A DNA stretch of 64,000 bases, taken from Micavibrio sp. (GTDB taxonomy: Bacteria; Pseudomonadota; Alphaproteobacteria; Micavibrionales; Micavibrionaceae). The stretch covers positions 1-64,000 of the forward strand of contig NZAJ01000066.1 in NCBI GenBank assembly GCA_002687495.1, given 5' to 3'. Positions within the stretch are counted from its first letter, which is position 1, and each line of letters opens with the position of its first letter. A model generated the notes under the pieces. It did no database searches. It was not told where the DNA came from and saw only the letters and a list, made by a program, of their open reading frames with translations. Below are positions 55,334 through 63,357 of the stretch, piece after piece. Both the position numbers and the translations under genes were made by a program.

Positions 55334-56587
55334 ATGAAAAAAATCACGCAAGCACAGCTAAATGAGGTTATAAAACTCCACCGCATGTTTTTGATGGGGA
55401 CATCAGGCGGCATTCGCGCCGTTTTAAAATTCCACGACCTTTCAGACCTCGATTTCAGCAAAGCCAATCTATCAAACGCAGATCTTTCAGGCTCCATATT
55501 AAATGGCGCAAATCTCTCCCTAGGTGATTTCAACAACACAAACTTCTTCTCCTGCGATTTGTATAAAACAGACATGCGCGGCAGCAACTTCACACGCGCA
55601 GATTTTCGCGGCACACAAATCCTTGGTGCCAATTTAAGCAAAGCCGATATGAAGGGCGTAGATTTTCGCCAAGGCTTTATCATGAATTATGATACCGAAG
55701 ACGCAGATAGCGGATGGTCCCGCACAGGAGAAACACTCTTTAGTGGCTCCAACATTCGTGACACGAACATGTCCAATATCATGGCACAGCGCACGAATTT
55801 CACAAATGCCAACCTTCAAGGCGTAATCCTGAATGATGCCAACCTCGAAGGCTCGAACTTCACAGGCACAAACCTCACAGATACAGACCTCTCTGGCAGT
55901 AACCTCGCCAAGGTGAATATGCACAACTCCGTCCTGCAAGGCACAGTGGTTCTCGGCGTAACAGGTGACATCCCTATCATCCAAGAGATGAAAGACAAAC
56001 AAGAAAGCCGCAAAAAAATCGACCGCGAGCTTGCTAATATCAACACCCTTATCAGGCTTCACACTCTATGGATCGATACCGCAGGTAAAAAAGGCAAACA
56101 GCTTAATTTAAGCGGCTACAACTTAAGTAAGGAAAATGATATCCGCAGATATCCCCTTACCCTCATCGTTGCAGATAATTGCCAATTTATTGGCCTCAAC
56201 TTGCATGGCGCAATGATGCAGAGCTCGATTTTGGATAATTCAGACTTCCAAGATTGTAGCGCCCGCGACTCAGACTTCCGCGGCTCATCATTTAAAAGCG
56301 CCAAATTCACCCGCGCCGATCTTCGCAACGCTAATTTCAGCCACCTTAAAGTACAAAAAGGCGGTAAAAGTATCTTCCAGCCTGTAGATTTAAGCGATGC
56401 AGATATGAGCTTTACGAACATGGAAATGGCACATTTTGAAGGTGCTAATCTTAAAAACACCAATTTTGCCCACGCTAATTTAAGGAATGTCGACTTCACA
56501 GGCGCGCAGCTAGAAGGTGCCAATTTTGAAAAAGCCGACCTGACCGGCGCTATTCTAAGTGACACCATCATTGAAGGCAAAGCTTAA
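55334..56587 (+). CDS. Pentapeptide-repeat protein with two modules
   Basis: Protein of 417 residues. Many A(D/N)LXX pentapeptides form right-handed beta-helices in two blocks: residues 30-200 and 285-417. Each block is preceded by a similar helix (LNEVIKLHRMFLMGTSGGIRA and INTLIRLHTLWIDTAGKKGKQ), implying internal duplication. A short helical linker (EMKDKQESRKKIDREL) lies between. Function unknown; some relatives mimic DNA or bind gyrase. ATG 55334 has a weak Shine-Dalgarno; GATAAT nine bases upstream hints at a near-leaderless message. A GTG at 55262 is possible. Confidence 0.88.
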   Translation: MKKITQAQLNEVIKLHRMFLMGTSGGIRAVLKFHDLSDLDFSKANLSNADLSGSILNGANLSLGDFNNTNFFSCDLYKTDMRGSNFTRADFRGTQILGANLSKADMKGVDFRQGFIMNYDTEDADSGWSRTGETLFSGSNIRDTNMSNIMAQRTNFTNANLQGVILNDANLEGSNFTGTNLTDTDLSGSNLAKVNMHNSVLQGTVVLGVTGDIPIIQEMKDKQESRKKIDRELANINTLIRLHTLWIDTAGKKGKQLNLSGYNLSKENDIRRYPLTLIVADNCQFIGLNLHGAMMQSSILDNSDFQDCSARDSDFRGSSFKSAKFTRADLRNANFSHLKVQKGGKSIFQPVDLSDADMSFTNMEMAHFEGANLKNTNFAHANLRNVDFTGAQLEGANFEKADLTGAILSDTIIEGKA

Positions 56588-56603
56588 CACCTCAATAACA
56601 AAC

Positions 56604-56632
56604 TTGACAAAATAAGAATATATTCATATTAT
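56604..56632 (+). promoter_or_regulatory. Consensus promoter implying a leaderless mRNA
   Basis: TTGACA at 56604-56609 and TATTAT at 56627-56632 are exactly 17 bases apart; the ATG begins six bases later at 56639. Initiation should fall at the start codon, and no Shine-Dalgarno can be present. Confidence 0.7.
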
Positions 56633-56638
56633 AGCGAT

Positions 56639-56959
56639 ATGAACAATATATACAAACCCACAAAAGCAAACAATATCAACCAACTCACCGATACTCTAAA
56701 ACTATCACAGAAAGAGAAACCAGCCTCAGAGACAGAGCTTTTATCGCATCAGGCCAATATCTTAAACAATCTTTTTGAAAATATAGCTTTAGAATATCTC
56801 ACAAATCCGCCAGCGCCAGACCGCTATGCAGAAAGCCAACAACATTGGCTTGCCCTAGCCCTTAAAGCGCAACAACTGACAACGCAGGCCATTAAGGCCA
56901 GCGCGTCTGTAGATTATATGAACCACCTGACACCCCCACCCCCTCCCCCCAAAAAGTGA
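56639..56959 (+). CDS. Hypothetical protein, upstream member of an overlapping pair
   Basis: The protein has 106 residues. SETELLSHQANILNNLFENIALEYL followed by ALALKAQQLTTQAIKA resembles short uncharacterised alphaproteobacterial proteins that, as I recall, often occur with STGPKTAEGKA-type proteins; I have no family name. The tail is PPPPPPKK, encoded by a C-rich tract of three near-pure runs. Its TGA stop overlaps the next gene's GTG start as GTGA, a standard coupling arrangement. The promoter predicts a leaderless transcript. Confidence 0.75.
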   Translation: MNNIYKPTKANNINQLTDTLKLSQKEKPASETELLSHQANILNNLFENIALEYLTNPPAPDRYAESQQHWLALALKAQQLTTQAIKASASVDYMNHLTPPPPPPKK

Positions 56960-57213
56960 CGAGCAATATGACGAATCCTAAAAACAAAACAAAAAGAAGA
57001 CCTTACCCTGAAAAATATAAAAAAGAACGCGCCATTCTTATTAGAAAAACAAAACCATGGGAGCATAGCACTGGCCCCAAAACGGCTGAAGGGAAAGCAA
57101 AAGTTAGCCAAAACGGCTTAAAACACGGGGCACGCTCGAAAATTTTCACTGAGTTACGCGCCGCTTTATGTGCACAACAGCGAAGCTTAAAACGCTATAG
57201 GCTCGACTTATAA
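56956..57213 (+). CDS. Hypothetical basic protein, downstream member of an overlapping pair
   Basis: Protein of 85 residues, strongly basic at the start (NPKNKTKRRPYPEKYKKERA). HSTGPKTAEGKAKVSQNGLKHGARS is a recurrent motif of uncharacterised bacterial proteins. GTG 56956 overlaps the upstream stop by four bases; ATG 56968 is an alternative start. The basic charge suggests nucleic acid binding, which is inference. The end reads AQQRSLKRYRLDL. Confidence 0.75.
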   Translation: MTSNMTNPKNKTKRRPYPEKYKKERAILIRKTKPWEHSTGPKTAEGKAKVSQNGLKHGARSKIFTELRAALCAQQRSLKRYRLDL

Positions 57214-57312
57214 TGGCTGTCATGTTTAGATTTAACTTTATGAATTAATTAAAATAGATAAATGACAACCACTATTTTTAGATTTGATAACGCCGCGCAG
57301 AACAGCACTCAA

Positions 57313-57418
57313 GATAATGTCATGAGACTGCCATTAATACGAGGCGCGACAAGCGTGGCGTATGCATATACGCGAGCGCGTCGCAACAAAGTAGGAAGGG
57401 CGTTCCCATGACATTATC
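57313..57418 (+). promoter_or_regulatory. Twelve-base inverted repeat enclosing a palindromic element at the HAD gene start
   Basis: GATAATGTCATG (57313-57324) and CATGACATTATC (57407-57418) are exact inverted copies. The right arm contains the ATG of the HAD gene. Between them lies the third copy of the palindromic repeat. In RNA this could fold over the start codon. Confidence 0.6.
57341..57399. repeat. Short interspersed palindromic repeat, copy 3
   Basis: GAGGC at 57341, palindrome GCGTAT-GCAT-ATACGC at 57358-57373, AACAAAG at 57385. Spacing to the palindrome is 17 bases. Its right end forms the Shine-Dalgarno region of the HAD gene (GAAGGG). Confidence 0.7.
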
Positions 57419-58154
57419 AGCGCCAACAGTTGTTATTTTTGACATGGACGGCACAACCGTGCGCCATTTGAGCCCTAAAATGCTCGGCGCTATGGAGTGG
57501 CTTGATGACACAGCCTTTAAAATCTCTAGGCTTTGGCAGTGGATCTTTGAGCGTAAAGCTCAAGGCCCGATCATCCTCCCCACCCCTGAAAGCCCTGTTA
57601 AAGCCCCTAAATCCATTATTGTACATCGCGCCATACATAAGCTTCGCCGCAAGCCTGTCGAGCTTCTGGTTGAGCCATGCCCGTCTGTTTATACAGTGCT
57701 GGATTTGCTAAAGCGCTCCAATATCCCGACTGCGCTTGTCTCTAATGGCTTGGGCAAAGGCTATGGGCTGGACATCATTGAGAAATTTAAGCTCTCAAGC
57801 TATTTTCCAATCACAATTTTTCGTGAAGACATTCGTAAATCCAAGCCTAACCCTGAGCCGATTTTACTCGCGATTCAGAATATGGAGCTGGATTTAAAAG
57901 AGGATGATGTTGTCTGGTATATAGGCGATCGCCATAAAGATGTGATCGCGGCGCAAAATGCGGGCAAGCACTTACCCTGCCGTGTAGAGCCTGTTGCCTA
58001 TGCCCTCAATGCGGCGGCAGCAATCTTAGAGCGCGGCTACACTCCCGATCATATTTTGATGAGTTATCAGGATATGTATATCGTCCTTAAACGCCTCTTG
58101 GAAAACAGTGCCAAGAAAAAGCAGAGCCAAAAAGAAGCGCTCAAATCCGCTTAA
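57408..58154 (+). CDS. HAD-superfamily phosphatase, phosphoglycolate phosphatase-like
   Basis: Protein of 248 residues. Motif I is IFDMDGTTV near residue 11 (nucleophile DxD), motif II is ALVSNG near residue 107, the lysine is in RKSKPNPEPIL near residue 144 and motif III is YIGDRHKDVIAA near residue 172. The layout is HAD subfamily IA, near Gph. A cap of about 80 residues with a basic patch (KLRRKPVELL) follows motif I. The start lies inside an inverted repeat, and the Shine-Dalgarno AAGGG is supplied by the palindromic repeat. Substrate uncertain. Confidence 0.9.
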   Translation: MTLSAPTVVIFDMDGTTVRHLSPKMLGAMEWLDDTAFKISRLWQWIFERKAQGPIILPTPESPVKAPKSIIVHRAIHKLRRKPVELLVEPCPSVYTVLDLLKRSNIPTALVSNGLGKGYGLDIIEKFKLSSYFPITIFREDIRKSKPNPEPILLAIQNMELDLKEDDVVWYIGDRHKDVIAAQNAGKHLPCRVEPVAYALNAAAAILERGYTPDHILMSYQDMYIVLKRLLENSAKKKQSQKEALKSA

Positions 58155-58200
58155 GCATTAAAGGCCAAAGCAAAACAAAGACTGGCATAGAGTTCAAGCC

Positions 58201-60096
58201 TTACTGTAAGCGCAGCGCCTCATAGGCCGCCACAGGCTCGGCGCTCTGTACACGGATCATTTCAGCAGCTGGCGCAAAAGCTTTAAAGGCTTCACTTTGC
58301 ATCTTAAGCGCTTGCCCCATCATGACTTGCCCTTCCAAAAGCTCAGCAATCATCTCCAACGCTGTTTTAGGTTTAGGACGCACAGTGATCGCAGCTTTCA
58401 TACGGTTTGGCGCACCGATCAGCTTCGCTGTATAATCAAGCGCCTTATCCAAGCCACCAAGCTCATCAACCAAGCCCACTTCCAAAGCGGCCTTACCCGT
58501 CCAAACGCGGCCACCAGCAATCTGATCAACTTGCTCAACGCTCATACCTCGCCCTTTAGAAACACGCGCCAAGAACTGCTCATAAACATTATCCAACATC
58601 GCGTTCATCTGCTCAGCTTCGCTTTCACTAAAGGCGCTATTAACAGCCCACATGCCGGCATTCTCACCCCAGCTCACGCCATCCCAATTCACACCCAGTT
58701 TTTTAGAGAGCTCACCAATGGAAAACTTACCGCCCACAACACCAATAGAACCGGTTAGCGTAGTCGGCATTGCAAAAATACGATCCGCATAGGCTGAAAC
58801 CCAGTACCCACCAGAAGCCGCAGCACTGCCCATGGATACAATCACAGTCTTACCACGCTCCTTGGCTTTTTCTACCGCACGCAAGATACTCTCAGACGCG
58901 CTCGGCGAGCCACCAGGGCTATCAACACGCAGCACAATCGCTTTAACCTTCTCATCCCGCGACGCTTTCAAGATCGCAGGCGCAATCTCAGACGCTGCCG
59001 CCACAGACGAGCCGCCACCAAAGCCACCGCCATCACTATCCGGCACAATCGCTCCCGCCACATAAATCAACGCAATCTCAGGCATATTCGCCAACAAAAA
59101 CGCACGATGCTCAGAAAAGCTAGACGCATAGCGCTCAATACTAACGAAATTCTCTTCAATCTCCTGCGCATCTTTAACGCCAGTCAGCTTCATCGCCACA
59201 TGATCGAGCAAAACATCCCCATAATCAGCATGCGTGATCAGCCCTACTTCCTGCGCTTCTTGTGCACTAAACAGCCCCTTATCAACCATCTCCAAAAACG
59301 CCTCAGCGCTTATCCCCCGCTCAGCAGGCACGTCCGCCAAAATCTCATCTCGGATATCACCGATCAACGCTTCATATGTCTCACGTGAGTAGCGAGACAT
59401 ATGCTTCGCTGTCATATTCTCATAAGCCGTCTTATAATCCTTACGCTGGAAGAAATCCGGATACACACCAAGCTTATCCAGAGCGCCGCGCAAATATGGC
59501 GCTTCAGCATGCACGCCCGGAATAGAGACTACGCCCAATGGCTGCATCCAAATCTCATCAAAAGCAGACGCCAAATAATAGCGACTAAGCCCCAAACCAC
59601 CTTCGCCATAAGAGCTACTATAGATATAAGCAAACTTACCAGACGCTTCGAAGCGTTTCACCGCAGCGCGCAGCTCCTGCACTTGCGAAAGCGCATAACT
59701 GCCCGCACGCATACGCACAACTAGCCCCTCCACACGCTTATCATAAGACGCACCATCCAGCGCATCCACCAAAGCACGCAATGTCATAGGCTTCTCATCA
59801 AAAGCCTCCATAAAACCACCCTGATCAGCACGCTCAGCAAGGCCTTCTTTTAAATCTGCATATAGAACAATCTTATCTGGCAAAGACGGTGCTACCTCAC
59901 CGCTTAACAAAATCGGCAATACAAATAACATCAGCACAAAATTGAAAATCATCAAAAAGCCGAGCGTCATCGCGAGGCGCTTCATCGCCATCCAGAAAAT
60001 CGGCAGGATTTTCCACTTAATCTTGGCGGACTTCATAGAAGCCGGCACAGGTGAGGTAAATAAAGGGCGATGCGTTCTAAAATTACGTTTTTTCAT
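58201..60096 (-). CDS. sppA: Signal peptide peptidase SppA, 67 kDa type
   Basis: Membrane-anchored serine protease that degrades cleaved signal peptides; 631 residues. An N-terminal cytoplasmic stretch and one TM helix (LAMTLGFLMIFNFVLMLFVL) precede two tandem S49 domains. The general-base lysine is in FFQRKDYKTAYENM near residue 235, in the first domain; the nucleophile serine is in SMGSAAASGGYWVSA near residue 430, in the second. LTGSIGVVGGKFSI and AGGRVWTGKAALEVGLVDELGG are family landmarks. Slightly longer than E. coli SppA. Confidence 0.96.
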   Translation of the reverse strand: MKKRNFRTHRPLFTSPVPASMKSAKIKWKILPIFWMAMKRLAMTLGFLMIFNFVLMLFVLPILLSGEVAPSLPDKIVLYADLKEGLAERADQGGFMEAFDEKPMTLRALVDALDGASYDKRVEGLVVRMRAGSYALSQVQELRAAVKRFEASGKFAYIYSSSYGEGGLGLSRYYLASAFDEIWMQPLGVVSIPGVHAEAPYLRGALDKLGVYPDFFQRKDYKTAYENMTAKHMSRYSRETYEALIGDIRDEILADVPAERGISAEAFLEMVDKGLFSAQEAQEVGLITHADYGDVLLDHVAMKLTGVKDAQEIEENFVSIERYASSFSEHRAFLLANMPEIALIYVAGAIVPDSDGGGFGGGSSVAAASEIAPAILKASRDEKVKAIVLRVDSPGGSPSASESILRAVEKAKERGKTVIVSMGSAAASGGYWVSAYADRIFAMPTTLTGSIGVVGGKFSIGELSKKLGVNWDGVSWGENAGMWAVNSAFSESEAEQMNAMLDNVYEQFLARVSKGRGMSVEQVDQIAGGRVWTGKAALEVGLVDELGGLDKALDYTAKLIGAPNRMKAAITVRPKPKTALEMIAELLEGQVMMGQALKMQSEAFKAFAPAAEMIRVQSAEPVAAYEALRLQ

Positions 60097-60175
60097 AGGC
60101 TTGAGTTTAGCCTCTTATCAAAAGATGTCGAATAGTTTTTTAAGTCCTCACAAACCTTACTAATTCATTTTTTAA

Positions 60176-60210
60176 TTGACATAAAAATAAATAATATGAT
60201 TTATAAATAA
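60176..60210 (+). promoter_or_regulatory. Candidate promoter region of the 143-residue gene
   Basis: A consensus TTGACA lies at 60176-60181. Several A+T-rich hexamers downstream, including TATAAA, could be the -10, but none has ideal spacing. Confidence 0.4.
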
Positions 60211-60227
60211 CTCGAAAAGGAAGAATC

Positions 60228-60659
60228 ATGACAAAACAAAATACAGAAAACGATAATATAATAGGTTACTTCAAACAAAAAGACGCCTTCATAAGAGATA
60301 TTAAAACTGCATTAAGCGAAAAATGGAAAGGTGCTATACCTGCCAACAAATTCTTCGTCGCAAATAATTTACGGGTAAGAATCACACAAGAAAAAAAAGA
60401 TACACACCTTGAAATAAAAAATTCTGAAAAGCATATAACCCTATGCATGCAATTTAAAAGTGCCAATTTCCAATCACTTAAAATCACAAAACAAGTAACA
60501 GTAAGCAATATGGATCTTACCGAAGAAGAAGTTCTTGATACGTTAAAGAGATTAAAGAAATGTTTGAGTGATGATGCTGAGCCTCTTTATAGAAACATCA
60601 GAACAGTATCACCCAAAGGCACTTCAGATGTAAGAACGCACACTTTATTATTGGATTAA
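60228..60659 (+). CDS. Hypothetical protein
   Basis: Not recognised. A soluble protein of 143 residues with an alternating helical and beta pattern (FFVANNLRVRITQEKKDTHLEIKN; ITLCMQFKSANF). No signal peptide or membrane segment. AAAGGAAG lies before the ATG. A+T content is higher than in sppA and aroC, which flank it convergently and divergently. The C-terminal tail is polar (SPKGTSDVRTHTLLLD). Confidence 0.65.
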   Translation: MTKQNTENDNIIGYFKQKDAFIRDIKTALSEKWKGAIPANKFFVANNLRVRITQEKKDTHLEIKNSEKHITLCMQFKSANFQSLKITKQVTVSNMDLTEEEVLDTLKRLKKCLSDDAEPLYRNIRTVSPKGTSDVRTHTLLLD

Positions 60660-60683
60660 ACTGAATATAATATGATAAACGCC

Positions 60684-61757
60684 CTAGAGGCACTGCGCTT
60701 TGTGGCGTAGCCAATGATCAGCAAGAACACAAGCCATCATTGCCTCAACAACAGGCGTACCACGCAAACCTACACACGGATCATGGCGCCCTTTTGTAAC
60801 AATTTCTGTCTCGTTACCGTTTTGATCAATTGTTTTTGTCGGAATAAGGATCGAGCTTGTCGGCTTAAAGCCCACGCGAACGACAATATCTTGCCCCGTT
60901 GATAGGCCGCCTAAAATACCGCCCGCATGATTAGAGGTAAATTCTTTGCCGGCTCGAATTTCATCAGCATTGGCTTCACCGCCAAGCTCCACCGCATCAA
61001 AGCCATCGCCAATCTCAACCGCTTTAACCGCATTGATCGACATCATCGCTTTCGCGAGATCACTAGAAAGCTTATCATACACAGGCGCACCAAGCCCCGC
61101 AGGAATACCACTCGCATGAACTTCGACAATCGCGCCCGCAGATGAGCCTTTTTTACGCACAGTATCAAGATATACTTCAATTTCAGGCACTGCCGCCGCA
61201 TCAGGAAGCCATAGCGGGTTTTGCGAAACCTGATCCCAATCCCAATTATCGCGATTAATTTTCTGTGTACCAACCTGCACTACAGCCGCGCGGATTTTAA
61301 CCTGCTCGCCGATCTGGCTTTCCAAAAGCTTACGCGCCACAGCGCCCGCCGCAACGCGGCTAGCCGTTTCACGTGCAGAAGAGCGCCCGCCGCCGCGATA
61401 ATCGCGAATGCCATATTTTTCGATATAAGTGAAATCAGCATGGCCGGGACGAAACTTATCTTTAATCTCGGAATAATCTTTTGATTTTTGATCTTGGTTT
61501 CGTATCAAAAGCGCAATCGGGTGGCCCGTTGTTTGCCCCTCAAATACACCAGAGAGAATTTCAACCTCGTCAGGCTCGCGGCGCTGCGTCGTATGGCGGC
61601 TCTGCCCTGGCTTGCGCTTATCAAGGAAGCTCTGAATATAAGCCTCATCAATCGCAATGCGCGGCGGCACGCCATCAACCACAGCCCCTATTGCTGGCCC
61701 GTGGCTCTCACCAAATGTTGTATATTGAAATAAAGTTCCGAAACGATTACCTGACAT
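60684..61757 (-). CDS. aroC: Chorismate synthase
   Basis: Last shared enzyme of aromatic amino acid synthesis: converts EPSP to chorismate using reduced FMN. The protein has 357 residues. [18 protein letters not shown] near residue 13, [23 protein letters not shown]-type [13 protein letters not shown] near residue 122, and [20 protein letters not shown] near residue 325 are the family signatures. Catalytic histidines are in GESHG and GRHDP. It lies between the 143-residue gene and a TPR protein gene; fabI, a frequent neighbour of aroC in alphaproteobacteria, is 1.6 kb away. Confidence 0.98.
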   Translation of the reverse strand: MSGNRFGTLFQYTTFGESHGPAIGAVVDGVPPRIAIDEAYIQSFLDKRKPGQSRHTTQRREPDEVEILSGVFEGQTTGHPIALLIRNQDQKSKDYSEIKDKFRPGHADFTYIEKYGIRDYRGGGRSSARETASRVAAGAVARKLLESQIGEQVKIRAAVVQVGTQKINRDNWDWDQVSQNPLWLPDAAAVPEIEVYLDTVRKKGSSAGAIVEVHASGIPAGLGAPVYDKLSSDLAKAMMSINAVKAVEIGDGFDAVELGGEANADEIRAGKEFTSNHAGGILGGLSTGQDIVVRVGFKPTSSILIPTKTIDQNGNETEIVTKGRHDPCVGLRGTPVVEAMMACVLADHWLRHKAQCL

Positions 61758-61774
61758 AACTTATCTTTTAGCGC

Positions 61775-62401
61775 CTACTCTTGTGTTGAATGAAATTCTT
61801 TTTGCCTTAATGCTTCAGCCTTATTCGATAAAACAATCTCATCATTAGGATCAATAGCCAGTGCCTTATCCCAAAGCAATATTGCCCCATCATAATCTCC
61901 TTGCTCTGCCTTCACAACTCCAAAGCTTGTGTATATAGCAGCATTAGACGGGAGAGTATATTTATTGTCAGGGTCTTGCTTTAAAGCGCTTTGAAAGCCA
62001 GAAAACGCACTCGCATGATCCCCTAAATAAGAGTAATTCATCGCTATCTGATAATATGCATTCTTTAGTAAATCAGGCTTATCCAGCATGTAGCCTTTAT
62101 CTTCATAAGAAGAAGTACTTTCTAATGAGTTGATAGCCTTTTGATAGTACGTAATTGCTCCATTAAAATCACTAAGCTCAGCATTGCAATTGCCAATCCA
62201 AATAAGAGCTTCAGGATGAATATCGTCATACTTCAATATTTGTTTAAACAGGACAATAGCTTTCTCGTACTCACCTTTTTGGAACAGATCAAACCCACGC
62301 GCCCCAAATGCATTCATCTTGTCTATTTGCATAGCATTTTGAGCTCCTGCCTGCCCGACAAAAACAAATAAACAAAAGAAACAAAGAAAAACATACTTCA
62401 T
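61775..62401 (-). CDS. Exported TPR-repeat protein
   Basis: Protein of 208 residues. Residues 1-20 (MKYVFLCFFCLFVFVGQAGA) form a Sec signal peptide. At least three tetratricopeptide units follow: FDLFQKGEYEKAIVLFKQIL near residue 38, IGNCNAELSDFNGAITYYQKAI near residue 68, and VVKAEQGDYDGAILLWDKALAIDPND near residue 165. Periplasmic TPR proteins serve as assembly scaffolds; partner unknown. It is 17 bases upstream of aroC, so it may be cotranscribed with it. Confidence 0.88.
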   Translation of the reverse strand: MKYVFLCFFCLFVFVGQAGAQNAMQIDKMNAFGARGFDLFQKGEYEKAIVLFKQILKYDDIHPEALIWIGNCNAELSDFNGAITYYQKAINSLESTSSYEDKGYMLDKPDLLKNAYYQIAMNYSYLGDHASAFSGFQSALKQDPDNKYTLPSNAAIYTSFGVVKAEQGDYDGAILLWDKALAIDPNDEIVLSNKAEALRQKEFHSTQE

Positions 62402-62472
62402 ACAAATATTCCTAATTCCAACATGGGTGAATATTGTAACGTATCACTTATCATAACACCACCAGAAATTAA

Positions 62473-62502
62473 TTGACATAAATCAGAATCACCTGATATA
62501 AG
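62473..62502 (+). promoter_or_regulatory. Promoter of the 90-residue gene
   Basis: TTGACA at 62473-62478 and TATAAG at 62497-62502, spacing 18 bases, leading to the ATG at 62530 with GAGGG as Shine-Dalgarno. Confidence 0.65.
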
Positions 62503-62529
62503 GTTATGAAAATAAATTGAGGGTAAAAC

Positions 62530-62802
62530 ATGGCTTTAAGCAATAAAAAAATAAGAGATCTACGTGACGCGGCGCGCGGTTCATTTGTTGGTTCAACAGA
62601 AAAAGTTATAAAAATATTGGAAAAAGCTGGCGCCATCAAATTAAGTAATGATTCTGATAGAGCATGCCTTGAGCTTGACGGGACATGTGTAACAATTTTT
62701 AATAAAAAAACTCACTTAAACCAACGGCATAATACTGCACTGGGGCACATAAACCCAATCAAAGAGCTTGCTTCTAAAGCATACGAGCTACACGCCAAAT
62801 AG
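62530..62802 (+). CDS. Small hypothetical protein, 90 residues
   Basis: Not recognised. The protein is basic at the start (MALSNKKIRDLRDAARGSF) with a helical pattern, then a beta-like middle (RACLELDGTCVTIFNKKTH) and a helical end (PIKELASKAYELHAK). No membrane segment. Good promoter and ribosome binding site make it likely to be expressed. It is convergent with the thioesterase gene. Confidence 0.7.
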   Translation: MALSNKKIRDLRDAARGSFVGSTEKVIKILEKAGAIKLSNDSDRACLELDGTCVTIFNKKTHLNQRHNTALGHINPIKELASKAYELHAK

Positions 62803-62822
62803 AAATCTCGAACGCAATATAA

Positions 62823-63287
62823 CTATCGTTCAACGACTATCTTTTCTTTCTGCGTCGAAAGTGTCCCCTGCTCGATGATCGCAACGGTGAGGCGCGATAC
62901 GGCGGTGCGCTTGCCTGTCGCCTCCTCAAACATATCCGTCTGCCAGACTTGTGTGCGGCGGCCTGTATGAAGCGGTGTGCAGCGACCAACAACGAAGCCT
63001 TCCGTCACTGCGCGGATATGATTGCAGTTAATCTCAAGACCAACCGCGCGATATTTATCTGGATCAATCGTCATCCACGCCGCCACTGAGCCTAGCGTTT
63101 CCGAAAGAACGCAACTCGCGCCGCCATGCAAAATACCAAAAGGCTGGGTCGTGCGATGATCAACCGGCATACGTCCTTCAAGGAAATCATCACCAACTTG
63201 AGTAAGCTCTAAGCCTAAATGCTCACCCATATTGGCATTACGCAAGCCTTCCAAAAAATCAGCTGTATAGTCTTTAAACCAAATCAT
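62823..63287 (-). CDS. Hotdog-fold thioesterase, PaaI/YdiI type
   Basis: Acyl-CoA thioesterase-like protein of 154 residues. The hotdog helix and catalytic region DHRTTQPFGILHGGASCVLSETLGS matches PaaI/MenI thioesterases, with the catalytic glutamate in LSETLG. ATG 63287 has GGAGGG seven bases upstream and gives the usual start MIWFKDYTADFLEGLR; the longer frame from 63347 adds an unlikely 20 residues. It lies 70 bases downstream of fabI on the same strand; substrate unknown. Confidence 0.9.
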   Translation of the reverse strand: MIWFKDYTADFLEGLRNANMGEHLGLELTQVGDDFLEGRMPVDHRTTQPFGILHGGASCVLSETLGSVAAWMTIDPDKYRAVGLEINCNHIRAVTEGFVVGRCTPLHTGRRTQVWQTDMFEEATGKRTAVSRLTVAIIEQGTLSTQKEKIVVER

Positions 63288-63357
63288 GTGCGCCCTCCAA
63301 AAAGCAAAGCCTCTAAAGAAAAACGGCCCTTGCAGACCGTTCATCAAAGAGTATCAA

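Noticed and set aside
56930-56960. Programmed -1 frameshift joining the two overlapping genes
   Set aside because: The site reads C AAA AAG before TGA, not a canonical slippery heptamer, and the GTGA overlap explains coupled translation more simply.
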